This document shows positions 26,458 to 37,402 of a stretch of 64,000 bases of DNA, one piece after another. Where the stretch lies: assembly GCA_021773115.1 (NCBI GenBank), contig JAJFKS010000014.1:1-64000 (forward strand), read 5' to 3'. The first letter of the stretch is position 1; each line of letters opens with the position of its first letter. The notes below the pieces were generated by a model that was not told the DNA's origin, did no database searches, and worked only from the letters and a program-made list of their open reading frames with translations. The DNA comes from Woeseiaceae bacterium (lineage in GTDB: Bacteria; Pseudomonadota; Gammaproteobacteria; Steroidobacterales; Woeseiaceae). The translations under genes and the position numbers were made by a program.

Positions 26458-26503
26458 TGGCCGAACTAAGTCGGTCGCCGTTGGTGAGATAGAATGACGG
26501 CTG
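26458..26503 (+). repeat. 46-base direct repeat, copy 2
   Basis: Second copy of the unit at 25727-25772, 731 bases downstream in the same direction. Here the ATG inside the unit (26494) opens a frame of 136 codons, so the repeat seems to supply the start site of the next gene. Confidence 0.9.
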
Positions 26504-26904
26504 GTGACCCGAAGTGGAACCCGGCGATTAACATGATCGACAAGCTTAAAAAATACTCTGAATACATCCGACACCTTCGTCTGCCTGCAATTGCTGTCGG
26601 CTTTTTTTGCTTGATAACAACGATTGTGATCATTCTCGATTCTGAATCGAACTTCGGAAATAGATTTCTTATTCCCAGCTTTGTCGGCGTAGTCTGGGCT
26701 ATGAGCATCTATGCGTTTATTGTCACTTTTCAGTCTGTACCTGAAAAAGCTAATAATAGTGTGAGGATCTTCGGCAAAATAAAGCGCCGTCTTCATCGCG
26801 GCTGGTATTGGATCATAAGCGTGGTGTTCCTTAGCACAACGTTAGCCGCTATATACTTCACTAATTCGGTCATTTCCATATGGCTGAGCGACTACGCTGA
26901 GTAG
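26494..26904 (+). CDS. Small three-helix membrane protein, unknown
   Basis: 136 residues from the ATG at 26494, which lies inside the 46-base repeat and has GGTGAGA upstream; ATG at 26533 (MIDKLKKYSEYIRHL) is an alternative without a clear ribosome site. Three hydrophobic segments are seen (about residues 32-48, 58-80, 106-126) with Lys/Arg-rich links. No family was recognised. The gene looks like part of the same acquired patch as its neighbours. Confidence 0.6.
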   Translation: MTAGDPKWNPAINMIDKLKKYSEYIRHLRLPAIAVGFFCLITTIVIILDSESNFGNRFLIPSFVGVVWAMSIYAFIVTFQSVPEKANNSVRIFGKIKRRLHRGWYWIISVVFLSTTLAAIYFTNSVISIWLSDYAE

Positions 26905-26982
26905 CTCAGTATCGAACTTTCGACGAAGCCAGCGACCGCTGCTGACTCTTTGCAAGCATCTCTCACTAAACAGGGAAACAGA

Positions 26983-27606
26983 ATGGCACTTAATATTATC
27001 GGCGCTGGTGTTGGGCGGACGGGCACATACTCACTCAAGCTTGCAATTAATCAGCTCGAGCTAGGCCCGTGCCACCATATGGAAGAGGTGCTTCATAACA
27101 TGCCTTTGCAGGTACCACTTTGGTCGGCTGCGGTAGCTGGAGAGCCGGACTGGCTGCAGATCTATGATGGTTATCAAAGTGCTGTCGACTGGCCCACTGC
27201 GTGTTTCTTTCGCGAATTACTACAAGAGTTTCCGTCAGCCAAATTCATCTTAACTCAGCGCGATCCGGAGAAATGGGCGGATAGCTTCGGTGCAACAATC
27301 TATAAGTTGCTGGCGGGTAAAGATCAGGCACCTCAAGAAATGCAGGCCTGGCTCGACATGGCAAACGGCGTCATCGAGAAAACCGGATTTCCCGCCGGCC
27401 TCGATCGAGACGGACTGATTCAGGCCTTTATGGCGCATAACGACGCAGTCAAAGAAGCAATTCCGGCTAAACAGTTACTGTTATTTGAAGTCAAGGATGG
27501 GTGGGAACCACTCTGTACCTTCCTCGGTGTGCCAGCGCCAACCGAAGTTTTTCCACGCACCAATCATCGAGAAGAGTTTTGGGATCGCGTAGAGGGCAAG
27601 ATCTAA
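26983..27606 (+). CDS. Sulfotransferase family protein
   Basis: 207 residues from the ATG at 26983, which has AGGGAA eight bases upstream. The N-terminal GVGRTGTYSLKLAI (Gly9 to Ile22) is the 5'-phosphosulfate loop of PAPS-dependent sulfotransferases, and KFILTQRDPEKWADS is the 3'-phosphate binding region with Arg and Ser. The C-terminal VKDGWEPLCTFLGVPAP block is also typical. It most resembles the small sulfotransferase-4 group whose acceptors are unknown. It is the last gene of the accessory patch before ubiA. Confidence 0.88.
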   Translation: MALNIIGAGVGRTGTYSLKLAINQLELGPCHHMEEVLHNMPLQVPLWSAAVAGEPDWLQIYDGYQSAVDWPTACFFRELLQEFPSAKFILTQRDPEKWADSFGATIYKLLAGKDQAPQEMQAWLDMANGVIEKTGFPAGLDRDGLIQAFMAHNDAVKEAIPAKQLLLFEVKDGWEPLCTFLGVPAPTEVFPRTNHREEFWDRVEGKI

Positions 27607-27686
27607 GCAAGAATCTCGGTGATGGGGCCCAGCGCGAGGATGTCGAGAGCCAAGCTATTGAACACTGCACAGCGCTCGCCAAGTGT

Positions 27687-28583
27687 TCAGCCGACGGCTG
27701 GCTTGAAGGTGTAGTTCAAAACTATACCGATGAACACCACCATACCGATGTAATGATTGTGCCTGAAGGCCGCAAAGCAGCCTGCAGGCTGGCGATCACG
27801 GGCCAGCCAAAGGTGGTAAGCCATTAGCCCACCAGCAACAGCGATCGACAGGTAATACCAGAGCCCCAGGTTTGCGCGCATGCCGATCAATATCAAAGCA
27901 AGCAGCATCAGACCTTGCAGACCGGCGATCACAAAAAGATCGACCTCGCCAAACAAAATGGCCGTCGACTTAACGCCGACCTTGAGGTCATCTTCGCGGT
28001 CAACCATCGCATAGAACGTGTCGTAGATAACGGCCCAGATCATGGCGGTACCGAATACGAGCCAGGCGAGCTCGGGCGTCTCTGCGGTTTGGGCTGCGAA
28101 TGCCATCGGTACTGCCCAACCAAAAGCGGCACCGAGAACAAGCTGCGGGATGGAAATAAAGCGTTTTATAAACGGATAGGCGATTGTCAGTACCGCGGCG
28201 ACAATGGCCAGCAATTGTGCGGGACGATTCAGCATTGTTGCGAGGCCCACAGCAACCAGGCTTAGCGCGGTGAACAGGATCAATGCTTCGAGCGGCGCGA
28301 CCGCGCCCGAGGCGATGGGCCGTGTTCGCGTTCGTTCGACATAGGGATCAATCTTACGATCAACGAAGTCGTTCAATACGCAACCGGCGGATCGCATGAC
28401 GACGACACCCAACATGAACACAACGAACAGGCCCTGCTCCGGACTGCCCTCGCCTGCCAGCCAAAGGGCCCAGAGGGTCGGCCACAACAGCAACCAGATG
28501 CCGATGGGTTTATCAATGCGCATCAGCTTGCCGTAATTGCGAAGCTGGCTTATCAGTTCCGGTGCGAAATTCGGGGCGAGCAT
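27687..28583 (-). CDS. ubiA: 4-hydroxybenzoate octaprenyltransferase
   Basis: About 298 residues and eight or nine helices. UbiA joins a polyprenyl chain to 4-hydroxybenzoate in ubiquinone synthesis. The Asp-rich motifs are NDFVDRKIDPYVERTRTRP and DTFYAMVDREDDLKVGVKS. The ATG at 28583 is preferred over 28592 and longer starts because GAGG lies nine bases before it. No ubiC is adjacent. recG ends 19 bases upstream on the same strand. Confidence 0.95.
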   Translation of the reverse strand: MLAPNFAPELISQLRNYGKLMRIDKPIGIWLLLWPTLWALWLAGEGSPEQGLFVVFMLGVVVMRSAGCVLNDFVDRKIDPYVERTRTRPIASGAVAPLEALILFTALSLVAVGLATMLNRPAQLLAIVAAVLTIAYPFIKRFISIPQLVLGAAFGWAVPMAFAAQTAETPELAWLVFGTAMIWAVIYDTFYAMVDREDDLKVGVKSTAILFGEVDLFVIAGLQGLMLLALILIGMRANLGLWYYLSIAVAGGLMAYHLWLARDRQPAGCFAAFRHNHYIGMVVFIGIVLNYTFKPAVG

Positions 28584-28602
28584 TTTATTCATCCTCAGAA
28601 GT

Positions 28603-30675
28603 CTACACTTTCCCGTATCGACTCGCGTCACCGAGCCAACGTCGAACAATTGCGGCAACGCGGACGTCTGACGTCCGCATCAGCCCCTCAGCCGTGATTT
28701 GTACCTGTGGCATCAGGGCGGCATCACGAATGAGATTGGCAACGCGATATTCTGGCAGGCCGGTTTGTCGTGTACCCAGCAGTTCACCAGGACCGCGCAA
28801 CTCCAGGTCACGCTGCGCGACAATGAAGCCATCATTGGTCTCTCGCAAAACACTCAAGCGTTCCTTGGCAATGCGACCGAGTGGCGCTTTGTAAAGCAGC
28901 ACACAATGACTCTGCGCGGCACCACGGCCGACACGACCGCGCAACTGGTGCAACTGCGACAGGCCCATGCGTTCGGCATTCTCGATAATCATCAGGCTGG
29001 CATTCGGCACATCGACACCGACTTCGATCACCGTCGTGGCGACCAGCAACTGAATCAGCCCCTCTTTGAACGCCTTCATGCCTCGCTCTTTTTCGGCCGG
29101 CCGCATGCGCCCATGCACGAGTCCGATACGGAGGTCGGGCAAGGCTTCGGTCAACATCGCGTAACTGGCTTCGGCAGCCTGGTAATCCAGCACCTCGGAC
29201 TCTTCAATCAATGGACAAACCCAATAAGCCTGCTGCCCCGCAGCGCACGCGGACAGCACCCGTTCGACAACCTCATGGCGGCGCGACTCCGGGATCGCGA
29301 TGGTCGTGACCGGCTGGCGGCCCGGTGGCAACTCGTCAATCACCGAGGTATCGAGGTCCGCATAGGCCGCCATTGCGAGCGTGCGCGGTATGGGTGTCGC
29401 GGTCATCACCAGCTGATGCGGGTGCGCGCCTTGCGCGACACCTTTGTCGCGCAAGGCCATTCTCTGATGTACGCCGAAACGGTGTTGTTCGTCTATCACC
29501 ACCAGCCCGAGGCGATGAAAGTCAACGCCCTCCTGAAACAGCGCATGGGTACCGACAATCAGCTGTGCCGTACCATCGGCAATCGCCGCCAGTGACTCTC
29601 GCCTGGCGACCACGCGCTGGCTGCCACTTAGCCATGCAGGCTCAATACCGAGTGGTTGAAACCAGTCGGAGAAACTGCGCCAGTGTTGTTCGGCGAGAAT
29701 CTCGGTCGGCGCCATGATCGCGGCTTGTACACCACAGGCGATCGCCTTGAGGCAGGCAATCGCAGCAACAACGGTTTTACCCGAGCCAACGTCGCCCTGT
29801 ATCAGGCGCATCATCGGGTGTGGCTCCGCAAGGTCGTTGAGAATGTCGTTCACAACCCGTTGCTGCGCAGCGGTCAGCTTGAACGGCAAATCATCGATGA
29901 AATTACCGACATCTTCATTGCCCTCGCGCAGCGCGACCGCGCCCTCGCTCGCGGCCAGGGCACGCACCTTGCGTAAGCTAAGGTAGTGGGCAAGTAGTTC
30001 CTCGAACGCCAGTCGTTGCTGGCAAGGGTGCGTGCCGGCGAGCATTTGCTGCACATCGGCATCAGGTGGTGGTCGATGCAGATAAGCAAGGGCATCGGCC
30101 AGCGATGGCATGCCCAGTTTCTCCGTGGTCGCGGCCGGCAGCAATTCCTGCGGCGGTGCCCTGGACATCTGCTGCAGGGCCTGGTCGGTGAGGTTTCGCA
30201 ATCGTCGCTGTTGCACACCCTCGGTGGCCGGATAAATCGGCGTCAGCGAATCACTGGTGGTCGCGTCCTGATTTTTTCTGAGGACGCGATACTCCGGGTG
30301 AATGATTTCGAAGCCGTTTTTGCCGCGGCGCACTTCGCCAAAGCACGTAATGTGTGCGCCCGGCTGAAACTGCGCCTGTTGCGTTCTGGAAAAATGAAAA
30401 AAACGCAAGGTTAGCTGGCCACTACCGTCGCTGATTCGAACCAGCAAATTACGGCGTCCCCGAAACGCGGTTTCGGCAAGCAATACTTCGCCTGTCACGA
30501 GGCTTCGGGTACCGGCCTGTAAGGAACCAATCTTGATTAGCTGCGTTCTATCTTCGTAACGCAACGGCAGCAGGAACAAAAGATCGTCGACCCGATGGAG
30601 GCCCAGCTTCTCGAGTTTTTTCGCCAGCGCCTCGCCGACGCCTTTCAGTTCAGTAAGAGGCGAATCAGATAGCAA
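28603..30675 (-). CDS. recG: ATP-dependent DNA helicase RecG
   Basis: About 690 residues. RecG reverses stalled replication forks and branch-migrates Holliday junctions. The N-terminal wedge domain (OB fold: [16 protein letters not shown]...[21 protein letters not shown]) is followed by a superfamily 2 helicase core with Walker [29 protein letters not shown] and [11 protein letters not shown], ending in QLRGRVGRG. The start is uncertain: TTG at 30675, GTG at 30702 and TTG at 30720 are in frame; all overlap the ridA 3' end. Confidence 0.94.
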   Translation of the reverse strand: MLSDSPLTELKGVGEALAKKLEKLGLHRVDDLLFLLPLRYEDRTQLIKIGSLQAGTRSLVTGEVLLAETAFRGRRNLLVRISDGSGQLTLRFFHFSRTQQAQFQPGAHITCFGEVRRGKNGFEIIHPEYRVLRKNQDATTSDSLTPIYPATEGVQQRRLRNLTDQALQQMSRAPPQELLPAATTEKLGMPSLADALAYLHRPPPDADVQQMLAGTHPCQQRLAFEELLAHYLSLRKVRALAASEGAVALREGNEDVGNFIDDLPFKLTAAQQRVVNDILNDLAEPHPMMRLIQGDVGSGKTVVAAIACLKAIACGVQAAIMAPTEILAEQHWRSFSDWFQPLGIEPAWLSGSQRVVARRESLAAIADGTAQLIVGTHALFQEGVDFHRLGLVVIDEQHRFGVHQRMALRDKGVAQGAHPHQLVMTATPIPRTLAMAAYADLDTSVIDELPPGRQPVTTIAIPESRRHEVVERVLSACAAGQQAYWVCPLIEESEVLDYQAAEASYAMLTEALPDLRIGLVHGRMRPAEKERGMKAFKEGLIQLLVATTVIEVGVDVPNASLMIIENAERMGLSQLHQLRGRVGRGAAQSHCVLLYKAPLGRIAKERLSVLRETNDGFIVAQRDLELRGPGELLGTRQTGLPEYRVANLIRDAALMPQVQITAEGLMRTSDVRVAAIVRRWLGDASRYGKV

Positions 30676-31045
30676 GGATTGCGTCTGCCTCGACGTCGAC
30701 ACCTTTTGGCAACGAAGCAACGCCGACCGCCGCGCGCGCTGGATAGGGCTCGCTAAGATAGCGCTCCATGACGGCGTTCACGGTCGAAAAGTTGCCGAGA
30801 TCAGTTAGAAACACAGTAATCTTGACGGCGTCATTCAGATTGCCGCCGGCCGCTTCGGCAACAGCTTTGAGGTTCTCAAAAACCTGTATAGCGCGCGCCT
30901 CGAAATCGCCTGCGACAATTTCCATTGTTTCGGGTACGAGCGGAATTTGCCCGGACAGAAAAACCAAACCGCCGGCGGTAGTCGCCTGCGAATAGGTGCC
31001 GATTGCCGCCGGTGCGTTGTCACTGTGAATTGCTTTCTTGCTCAT
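30665..31045 (-). CDS. ridA: RidA family reactive intermediate deaminase
   Basis: 126 residues from the ATG at 31045 ([21 protein letters not shown]). RidA hydrolyses enamine and imine intermediates of pyridoxal enzymes. The conserved [27 protein letters not shown] and the catalytic-Arg region [14 protein letters not shown] are present. It lies between spoT (16 bases upstream) and recG (overlapping downstream), a common order in this class. Confidence 0.95.
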   Translation of the reverse strand: MSKKAIHSDNAPAAIGTYSQATTAGGLVFLSGQIPLVPETMEIVAGDFEARAIQVFENLKAVAEAAGGNLNDAVKITVFLTDLGNFSTVNAVMERYLSEPYPARAAVGVASLPKGVDVEADAILAI

Positions 31046-31061
31046 AAGATTAGTCCATCTG

Positions 31062-33218
31062 TTATGCGCACTCACGATTTACGCGAATGACGTTCTTCAT
31101 ATTGCGCACGCTTCGCAAAATCTTCGCGAGGTGCACCCGATCCTTCACCAGCAACTGGAATGACAACACCGAACAGTCCTCATGTCGACCGAGCACCGAC
31201 ACCTGTTCGATATTCGACTTACAGTCGGCAATAGTTGCGGCGACTTCTGCCAGTACGCCCGGCTTATTGCGGGTGTCGATATGCACCAGGCAGGCAAAGT
31301 CACGATCGATATCTTTTTCCCAGCTGACCGTAATCCACTTCTCGGGCTGCTTGCGAAAGTTGGACAGGTTGCCGCACTGGTTGCGATGTATGACGACGCC
31401 ACGACCTGCAGTGAGATAGCCCATGACTGGATCACCCGGGATAGGGTGGCAGCATTTCGCATAGGTGACGACCATGCCCTCGGTGCCGGCGATAACAAGG
31501 GCGGCCGATTCGTCTTTCTTTCCCTCGCCAGCACTCACCCCGACCAGAATTCGGGCGGTGAGCGGCGCAAGACGTTCGCCCAGGCCAACCTGCTCGAAGA
31601 GCGCCTTGCTGTTGTCCAGACCGAGTTCCCTGAGGGCCTCCGACATTCGTACCTTGCCGACTTTGCGCAGTGATGCACCAAGGTCTTTCAGCGAGCGGTC
31701 CAGAAGACGTTTGCCGAGATCGGCAGATTCCGATGAACGCAGGTTTTTCATGTGATGTCGAATCGCCGTTCGCGCTTTGGCGGTACGTACAAATGTGAGC
31801 CAGTTTGGGTTCGGCCTGGCACCCTTGGACGTAATCACTTCAACCGTCTGGCTGTTATGCAACTCGGTACGCAATGGCACCAGTCCACGATTCACTTTCG
31901 CCGCGACACAGCGATCGCCAACGTCGGTGTGCACGGCATAAGCAAAATCCACGGTCGTGGCGCCCTTCGGCAGCGGCATGATGTCGCCCTTCGGAGTAAA
32001 CACGTAAATCTTGTCAGGAAACAGATCGACTTTGACGCTCTCAAGGAATTCTTCCGAGGTTCCGGTCTGTTGCATTTCCTCGAGGTTTGACAGCCATTCG
32101 CGAGTGCGGCGCTGTGGACTGGCGTCCGACTTTTCGTCGGCCTTGTAAATCCAGTGGGAAGCAACGCCCGACTCCGCAAGGCGGTCCATGTCGCGCGTTC
32201 GGATCTGTACTTCGAGCGGCAGACCCTGCGGTCCAAACAGCGTCGTGTGCAATGATTGGTAGCCGTTGATGCGAGGGATTGCGATGTAGTCTTTGAAGCG
32301 CCCGGGCATTGGCTTATAGAGTCCGTGCACGATCCCAAGTATCTGGTAGCAGGTGTTGACGTCCAAGGCCACGATACGAAATCCGTAGACGTCGACGATG
32401 TCCGATAGTTGGCGACGCTTGCCCGACATTTTTTTGTAAATGCTGTACAGGTGTTTTTGTCGGCCAACAACTTCAGCGGTCAGGTTCTCTTCGCTTATCG
32501 CTTCGTCGAACTCTTGCGAAATCTTTTTGACAATCTGCTTCTGGCTGCCCTGACTTTTCTTCAGTGCCGCCTCCAGTACCCGGTAGCGGAACGGGTGCAA
32601 GTGTTTGAAGCTCAGGTCTTCGAGCTGCACCTTCAGGCGATTAATGCCGAGCCGGTTCGCAATGGGCGCATAAACATCCAGTGTTTCTCTGGCGATTCGT
32701 TTGCGCTTTGCAGCCGGCATCGCATCAAGCGTCTGCATGTTGTGCAGACGGTCTGCCAGTTTTACCAGGATGACGCGAATATCTTCAATCATCGCCAGCA
32801 TCATCTTGCGGAAGCTTTCCGCCTGGGCTTCTGCATGACTGCGAAATTCGATCTGATCAAGCTTGCTGACGCCGTCGACCAGCAGCGCAACCTCACTGCC
32901 AAATTTCTCGGTTATCTGGTCGAGTGAGGCCGACGTATCTTCGACGGTGTCGTGAAGAATCGCTGCGATAATCGCCTCGGCATCGAGGTGCATCTCGGCG
33001 AGTTCCTGGGCAACGGCAATCGGGTGCGTGATGTAGGCTTCGCCGGTTTTTCGCTTCTGACCGGCGTGGGCTTCGGCGCCAAACTCGTAGGCCGCGGTTA
33101 TCGATGCCAGCTGTTCATGTGGCAGATAGGACGAAAGCGTATCGATAAGTCGCCGCACGCCGTGGTCACGACGGTTCGCGCCCGGTAATTTCGACAGAAT
33201 GGTAGCGGCGTAATCCAT
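31062..33218 (-). CDS. spoT: Bifunctional (p)ppGpp synthase/hydrolase SpoT
   Basis: A 718-residue Rel/Spo homologue. The N-terminal HD domain keeps the metal site (ILHDTVEDT, residues 88-95), so hydrolase activity is expected. The synthetase domain follows (about 240-350: [20 protein letters not shown] and [15 protein letters not shown]). Then come TGS (about 385-450) and ACT domains (about 640-718). It makes and removes the alarmone in response to starvation. Position after rpoZ matches enteric gene order. Confidence 0.96.
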   Translation of the reverse strand: MDYAATILSKLPGANRRDHGVRRLIDTLSSYLPHEQLASITAAYEFGAEAHAGQKRKTGEAYITHPIAVAQELAEMHLDAEAIIAAILHDTVEDTSASLDQITEKFGSEVALLVDGVSKLDQIEFRSHAEAQAESFRKMMLAMIEDIRVILVKLADRLHNMQTLDAMPAAKRKRIARETLDVYAPIANRLGINRLKVQLEDLSFKHLHPFRYRVLEAALKKSQGSQKQIVKKISQEFDEAISEENLTAEVVGRQKHLYSIYKKMSGKRRQLSDIVDVYGFRIVALDVNTCYQILGIVHGLYKPMPGRFKDYIAIPRINGYQSLHTTLFGPQGLPLEVQIRTRDMDRLAESGVASHWIYKADEKSDASPQRRTREWLSNLEEMQQTGTSEEFLESVKVDLFPDKIYVFTPKGDIMPLPKGATTVDFAYAVHTDVGDRCVAAKVNRGLVPLRTELHNSQTVEVITSKGARPNPNWLTFVRTAKARTAIRHHMKNLRSSESADLGKRLLDRSLKDLGASLRKVGKVRMSEALRELGLDNSKALFEQVGLGERLAPLTARILVGVSAGEGKKDESAALVIAGTEGMVVTYAKCCHPIPGDPVMGYLTAGRGVVIHRNQCGNLSNFRKQPEKWITVSWEKDIDRDFACLVHIDTRNKPGVLAEVAATIADCKSNIEQVSVLGRHEDCSVLSFQLLVKDRVHLAKILRSVRNMKNVIRVNRECA

Positions 33219-33284
33219 GCCTTGATCATACCCCGGAGATTGGGGATTGTGTCGCTAAGCTCCGCTCACAGCGGAGGCTTATGA

Positions 33285-33566
33285 CTAGTCGCCGATTGAA
33301 ATTCCGCGAACTGGCAGAACGTCATCGATGGCCTCGGCCTGCATCAGATCCTCGGTCACCGGCTCTTCGACTTCCTCAAGGATCGACGGCGATACGAGGC
33401 CCTCGGCAATTTCACGCAGTGCGATGACAGTGGGTTTGTCATTTTCAAGATCGACCATCGGGTCGGCGCCATGCGCAACGCGACGGGCGCGTTTTGCGGC
33501 GACCAGCACCATTTCAAAAATGTTCTCAATATTGTCGAGGCAATCTTCAACGGTAATTCGGGCCAT
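33285..33566 (-). CDS. rpoZ: RNA polymerase omega subunit
   Basis: 93 residues from the ATG at 33566 ([30 protein letters not shown]). Omega helps fold and hold beta-prime and is the partner of ppGpp binding in proteobacterial polymerase. MARI and GADP...[12 protein letters not shown] are conserved. An upstream in-frame extension of 12 residues is rejected. Its placement between gmk and spoT is typical. Confidence 0.96.
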   Translation of the reverse strand: MARITVEDCLDNIENIFEMVLVAAKRARRVAHGADPMVDLENDKPTVIALREIAEGLVSPSILEEVEEPVTEDLMQAEAIDDVLPVRGISIGD

Positions 33567-33665
33567 TTCGTATCCTGTAACCGGGGCATCCCGGGGGTTC
33601 ATGTGAGGAGCGCGAGTCTAGGGAGGGTCGCGGCGAAAAGCGACCGCTTATAAGAAAAACTTATA

Positions 33666-34289
33666 TCAAGCCTGGCGGAGTATGCGCGACACGGCCCGCC
33701 GCAAGGCCCGGTTTTTCGTCGACGACGCGTCACCATCACCCGCGAGCACGGCTTCGAGCGCGCTAACCGCTTCACCGAGATCATCGTTGATAATGACGTG
33801 GTCGAACTCTTTCCAGTGCGACATATCGCTCCGGGCGTCTCGCAGGCGGCGTTCGATGACGTCGCTACTGTCTGTGCGCCGGTTGCGAAGTCGACGCTCG
33901 AGTTCCTTGATCGACGGCGGCATGATGAACACGCTGACGCAGTCGGGCATCGATTCTCGCACCTGCCGCGCACCCTGCCAGTCAATTTCCAGCACCACAC
34001 TGCGATTGTCCGCGAGATGTCGCTCGACCTGGCTGCGACTTGTCGCGTAGTGGTTATCGAACACCTCGGCATGTTCGAGCATCTCGCCTTCGTCCCGAAG
34101 CCGCATGAACTCCTCTTTGCTGACGAACAGGTAGTCGACTTCATTTGCTTCATTGATGCGCGGTTTGCGCGTTGTATAGGAAATCGAGAAACGCAATTCC
34201 GGATGCTTGGTGACAATGGCGTGTACGAGCGTCGTCTTGCCGGCTCCCGAGGGCGCGGCGAAAACAAAAAGCTTTCCCTTGGCTGTCAT
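33666..34289 (-). CDS. gmk: Guanylate kinase
   Basis: 207 residues. The enzyme phosphorylates GMP to GDP. P-loop APSGAGKT lies at residues 12-19; the GMP-binding SYTTRKPR and the lid region (RRLRNRRTDSSDVIERRLRDA) are normal. It is followed 99 bases later by rpoZ and preceded at 9 bases by yicC. Confidence 0.96.
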   Translation of the reverse strand: MTAKGKLFVFAAPSGAGKTTLVHAIVTKHPELRFSISYTTRKPRINEANEVDYLFVSKEEFMRLRDEGEMLEHAEVFDNHYATSRSQVERHLADNRSVVLEIDWQGARQVRESMPDCVSVFIMPPSIKELERRLRNRRTDSSDVIERRLRDARSDMSHWKEFDHVIINDDLGEAVSALEAVLAGDGDASSTKNRALRRAVSRILRQA

Positions 34290-34298
34290 CGGCCAGCC

Positions 34299-35165
34299 TT
34301 ACTCGACATTCTGGATTTGTTCGCGCATTTGCTCGATCAGCACTTTGAGATCGACGGCCGCTTTGGTGGTTTCGCTGTCTGCCGACTTTGATCCCAGGGT
34401 GTTCGCTTCGCGATTGAGTTCCTGCATCAGGAAGTCGAGCCGTCGGCCCACCGGCTTGTCATCATCCAGTGCATCGCGAATTTCGACCAGGTGACTCTCG
34501 AGGCGATCGAGTTCCTCGTCGACGTCAATTTTTTGCGCGATCAGTGCCAGCTCGACCTCGAGCCGCGCAGGGTCCGCCTCGACATCAAGCTTATCGATAC
34601 GCTCTTTTTGTTTCGCGCGCGTCGTGGCCAGGACTTCCGGCATGCGAACTCGAACCTGTGCGGCGATGCCCTCGATATCCGCGCAGCGGGACTCCAGCAT
34701 TTCCCGGATGCGCTGCCCCTCACTCAGCCGCATTGCGTTGAGCGCGCTGAGGGTTGAGCTCAGCAATTCGCTCGCACTCTCGAACAGTGGTTCGGCATTG
34801 GTCTCCGGTTGTTGCATGACACCCGGCCAGCGCAGCACGTCAACCGGGTTAACGGCGGCGGCCTGCGGAAATTTTGCCGCGATCTCGGCGAGCCGCGCAC
34901 GCAACACTTCGATCAGTTCGTCATTAAGTTGCATTTCCGACTGCTGGTCGACGTCACGCTTAAAATACAAGCCACACTCAATCTTTCCGCGGCCCAGCAC
35001 GGCGCTGACCTGCTGTCGAATGGCCTGTTCTTTCGGCCGCAAATCCTCGGGCAGCTTCAGTTGCACATCCAGGTAGCGGTGATTCACTGCCCTGATTTCC
35101 CAGCTCAGCATTCCGAGCTCGGTTTCCACCGAGGCTCGCGCGAAGCCTGTCATACTGTGTAACAT
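34299..35165 (-). CDS. yicC: YicC family endoribonuclease
   Basis: 288 residues from the ATG at 35165 (MLHSMTGFARA); a 31-residue upstream extension is rejected because MxxSMTGFA is the usual start. YicC proteins act as RNases; the N-terminal SWEIRAVNHRYLDVQ and C-terminal GRRLDFLMQELNREANTLGSKS are conserved. It diverges from the PP2C gene, leaving 109 bases for two promoters. Confidence 0.93.
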   Translation of the reverse strand: MLHSMTGFARASVETELGMLSWEIRAVNHRYLDVQLKLPEDLRPKEQAIRQQVSAVLGRGKIECGLYFKRDVDQQSEMQLNDELIEVLRARLAEIAAKFPQAAAVNPVDVLRWPGVMQQPETNAEPLFESASELLSSTLSALNAMRLSEGQRIREMLESRCADIEGIAAQVRVRMPEVLATTRAKQKERIDKLDVEADPARLEVELALIAQKIDVDEELDRLESHLVEIRDALDDDKPVGRRLDFLMQELNREANTLGSKSADSETTKAAVDLKVLIEQMREQIQNVE

Positions 35166-35274
35166 CAGTGTTGTACTCCTGAGGGTGCGGCGTGTGCTAC
35201 CTGGATCACGCTTTCTTAAGGGACAACATTCTAAGCTGTGGCCGCCTTGTATGGCCACCTGTCACTTGAATCCT

Positions 35275-36021
35275 ATGCAAATCGAATACGCCAAAGTCTC
35301 TGCCCTCGGTGATCGTCAGGACAATCAGGACCGCGCTGCGGTTGTGGTGTCCGAGAATGCCGCACTGATGTTGGTTTTTGACGGCATGGGCGGCCATTCA
35401 GACGGCGCGCGTGCTGCCGAGACCGGGCTGAAAATCGTGCAGGATCGTTTCATGGCGGCAACGCAACCGATTTTTGATCCGCAGGGCTTTCTGTATATGG
35501 CGCTGGCTGCCGCGCACGACGAAGTCGTTCGCGTTGGCAGCGACGTGGCCGTCGACTTCCGCCCACGTGCCACCGGCGCTGTTTGCCTGGTTCAGGAAGG
35601 TGGTGCGTTCTGGGCGCATATCGGCGACAGCCGCATCTACCTGGTTCGCGATGGCGCCGTGCTGAAGCGATCACGTGACCACAGTCATGTTGAAGTCCTC
35701 ATCCAGGAAGGTGCAATCACCGAAGAAGAAGCGCAGGACCATCCGATGCGCAACTTTGTTGAGTGTTGCATTGGCGGTGACGCACCGGTTCCCGATATGA
35801 GTATTACAAATCGCATACCACTGGAGCATGGCGACGTGTTGCTGGCCTGTTCCGACGGGCTGTGGTCGGGGATGAGTGAAAACGATATGGCGCAAATCGC
35901 CGTCCCGCGCGAGCAAAGCATCGTCAAGAACCTGAAGTCACTGAGTATTGCTGCCCTCGAAATCAATGCACCGTACAGTGACAACACGACCGGTACCGCG
36001 TTAAGGTGGCTCGGCACCTAA
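35275..36021 (+). CDS. PP2C-type Ser/Thr protein phosphatase
   Basis: 248 residues from the ATG at 35275 ([19 protein letters not shown]). It has the PP2C metal-binding motifs DNQD (residues 16-19), DGMGG (36-40), [23 protein letters not shown] and SDNTTG near the C-terminus. It is a cytosolic, metal-dependent phosphatase of the bacterial Stp type. No kinase or FHA gene is next to it; rph follows 50 bases downstream on the same strand. Its substrate cannot be inferred. Confidence 0.9.
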   Translation: MQIEYAKVSALGDRQDNQDRAAVVVSENAALMLVFDGMGGHSDGARAAETGLKIVQDRFMAATQPIFDPQGFLYMALAAAHDEVVRVGSDVAVDFRPRATGAVCLVQEGGAFWAHIGDSRIYLVRDGAVLKRSRDHSHVEVLIQEGAITEEEAQDHPMRNFVECCIGGDAPVPDMSITNRIPLEHGDVLLACSDGLWSGMSENDMAQIAVPREQSIVKNLKSLSIAALEINAPYSDNTTGTALRWLGT

Positions 36022-36071
36022 TTCCGCTTGTCCAGCCTGTATTATTGGCGAATCTTATTTGGAGAATCAGT

Positions 36072-36797
36072 ATGCGTCCCAGTGGCCGCGATCCCGCAAC
36101 TATGCGCGAAATTCAGTTCGTGACTCATTTCACCAAGCATGCAGAAGGCAGTGTCCTGGTATCGTTCGGCGACACGCAGGTGCTGTGCACCGCCAGTGTT
36201 GAAGAGCGCGTTCCCGGCTGGCTGCGTGGTAAAGGCGGCGGTTGGGTCACCGGTGAATACGGCATGTTGCCGCGTGCGACCCATACGCGTTCCGGTCGCG
36301 AGGCATCACGCGGTAAGCAGGGCGGACGCACGGTCGAGATCCAGCGACTCATTGGCCGATCGATGCGCGCAGTGACCGACATGAAGGCGCTCGGCGAACG
36401 TTCCATCACACTTGATTGCGATGTTCTGCAGGCCGATGGCGGCACACGCACGGCGTCAATCAGCGGTGCCTATGTCGCACTGGCGATTGCAATGCAGCGA
36501 CTGGTGGGCAAGGGAAAACTGAAAAAGAACCCGCTCTACGGACAGGTCGCAGCAGTTTCTGTTGGCATCTACCGGGGTACTGCCGTGCTGGATCTTGACT
36601 ACGCGGAAGACTCTGAAGCGGAAACCGACATGAACATCGTCATGAACGATGCCGGTCGTTTCATTGAAGTCCAGGGCACAGCCGAAGGGCACGCCTTCAC
36701 CGACGATGAATTCAACGCCATGCTCAGTCTCGCACGCAGCGGCATCACGAACATTATCGCGGCGCAAAGCGAGGCAATCGCCAACGCCAGTACGTGA
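36072..36797 (+). CDS. rph: Ribonuclease PH
   Basis: 241 residues from the ATG at 36072 ([14 protein letters not shown]). The phosphorolytic 3' exoribonuclease trims tRNA precursors. [19 protein letters not shown] and [16 protein letters not shown] are the signature regions, and the C-terminus is full length, unlike the truncated rph of E. coli K-12. It overlaps rdgB by four bases at a GTGA. Confidence 0.96.
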   Translation: MRPSGRDPATMREIQFVTHFTKHAEGSVLVSFGDTQVLCTASVEERVPGWLRGKGGGWVTGEYGMLPRATHTRSGREASRGKQGGRTVEIQRLIGRSMRAVTDMKALGERSITLDCDVLQADGGTRTASISGAYVALAIAMQRLVGKGKLKKNPLYGQVAAVSVGIYRGTAVLDLDYAEDSEAETDMNIVMNDAGRFIEVQGTAEGHAFTDDEFNAMLSLARSGITNIIAAQSEAIANAST

Positions 36798-37402
36798 ATA
36801 CGATGCCGCAAAAGGTCGTCATGGCCAGTGGCAATCCCGGAAAAATTCGTGAGATTGCCCGCTTGCTGTCGGACCTCGGCATAGACATCGTCGCGCAGTC
36901 GGCGCTGGGCGTCGACGATGCCGATGAGACCGGCAAAACCTTCGCCGAGAACGCATTTATCAAGGCACGTCATGCCGCTGCGGCGACCGGTCTGCCAGCT
37001 ATCGCCGACGACTCCGGACTGGTTGTCGATGCGCTTGACGGTGCACCCGGCATTTATTCGGCGCGCTATGCTGGCCCAGACGCAAGCGACGATATGAACA
37101 TCGATAAACTACTGGCCGCGCTTGGCGATGTGGAGATACCAGCGCGCGGCGCCGCGTTTCACTGTGCTGCAACGTTCGTAACGCCGGATGACGAGACCGC
37201 ACTGATCTGTGAGGCCCAATGGTGTGGCGCTATTCTTCAGGCCCGTCAGGGCGACGGCGGTTTTGGCTATGACCCGGTGTTTCTCGACCCTGAAAGTGGT
37301 GCGAGTTCGGCACTTTTAACGCCACAGCAGAAAAATGCGCGCAGCCACCGCGGCAAAGCCTTGCGCGGACTTGTCGCACTGATACGCGAACACTTTTCGT
37401 GA
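36794..37402 (+). CDS. rdgB: XTP/dITP diphosphatase (HAM1/RdgB)
   Basis: About 202 residues; GTG at 36794 overlaps the rph stop, with ATG at 36803 as an alternative. It hydrolyses dITP and XTP, keeping damaged purines out of DNA. The N-terminal [14 protein letters not shown], the [14 protein letters not shown] active-site block and the [15 protein letters not shown] segment are intact. It overlaps hemW by four bases. Confidence 0.95.
   Translation: MNTMPQKVVMASGNPGKIREIARLLSDLGIDIVAQSALGVDDADETGKTFAENAFIKARHAAAATGLPAIADDSGLVVDALDGAPGIYSARYAGPDASDDMNIDKLLAALGDVEIPARGAAFHCAATFVTPDDETALICEAQWCGAILQARQGDGGFGYDPVFLDPESGASSALLTPQQKNARSHRGKALRGLVALIREHFS

Noticed and set aside
25727-26503. attC sites of an integron
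   Set aside because: The repeats lack recognisable RYYYAAC/GTTRRRY core sites and the imperfect palindrome of attC, and no integrase is in the window.
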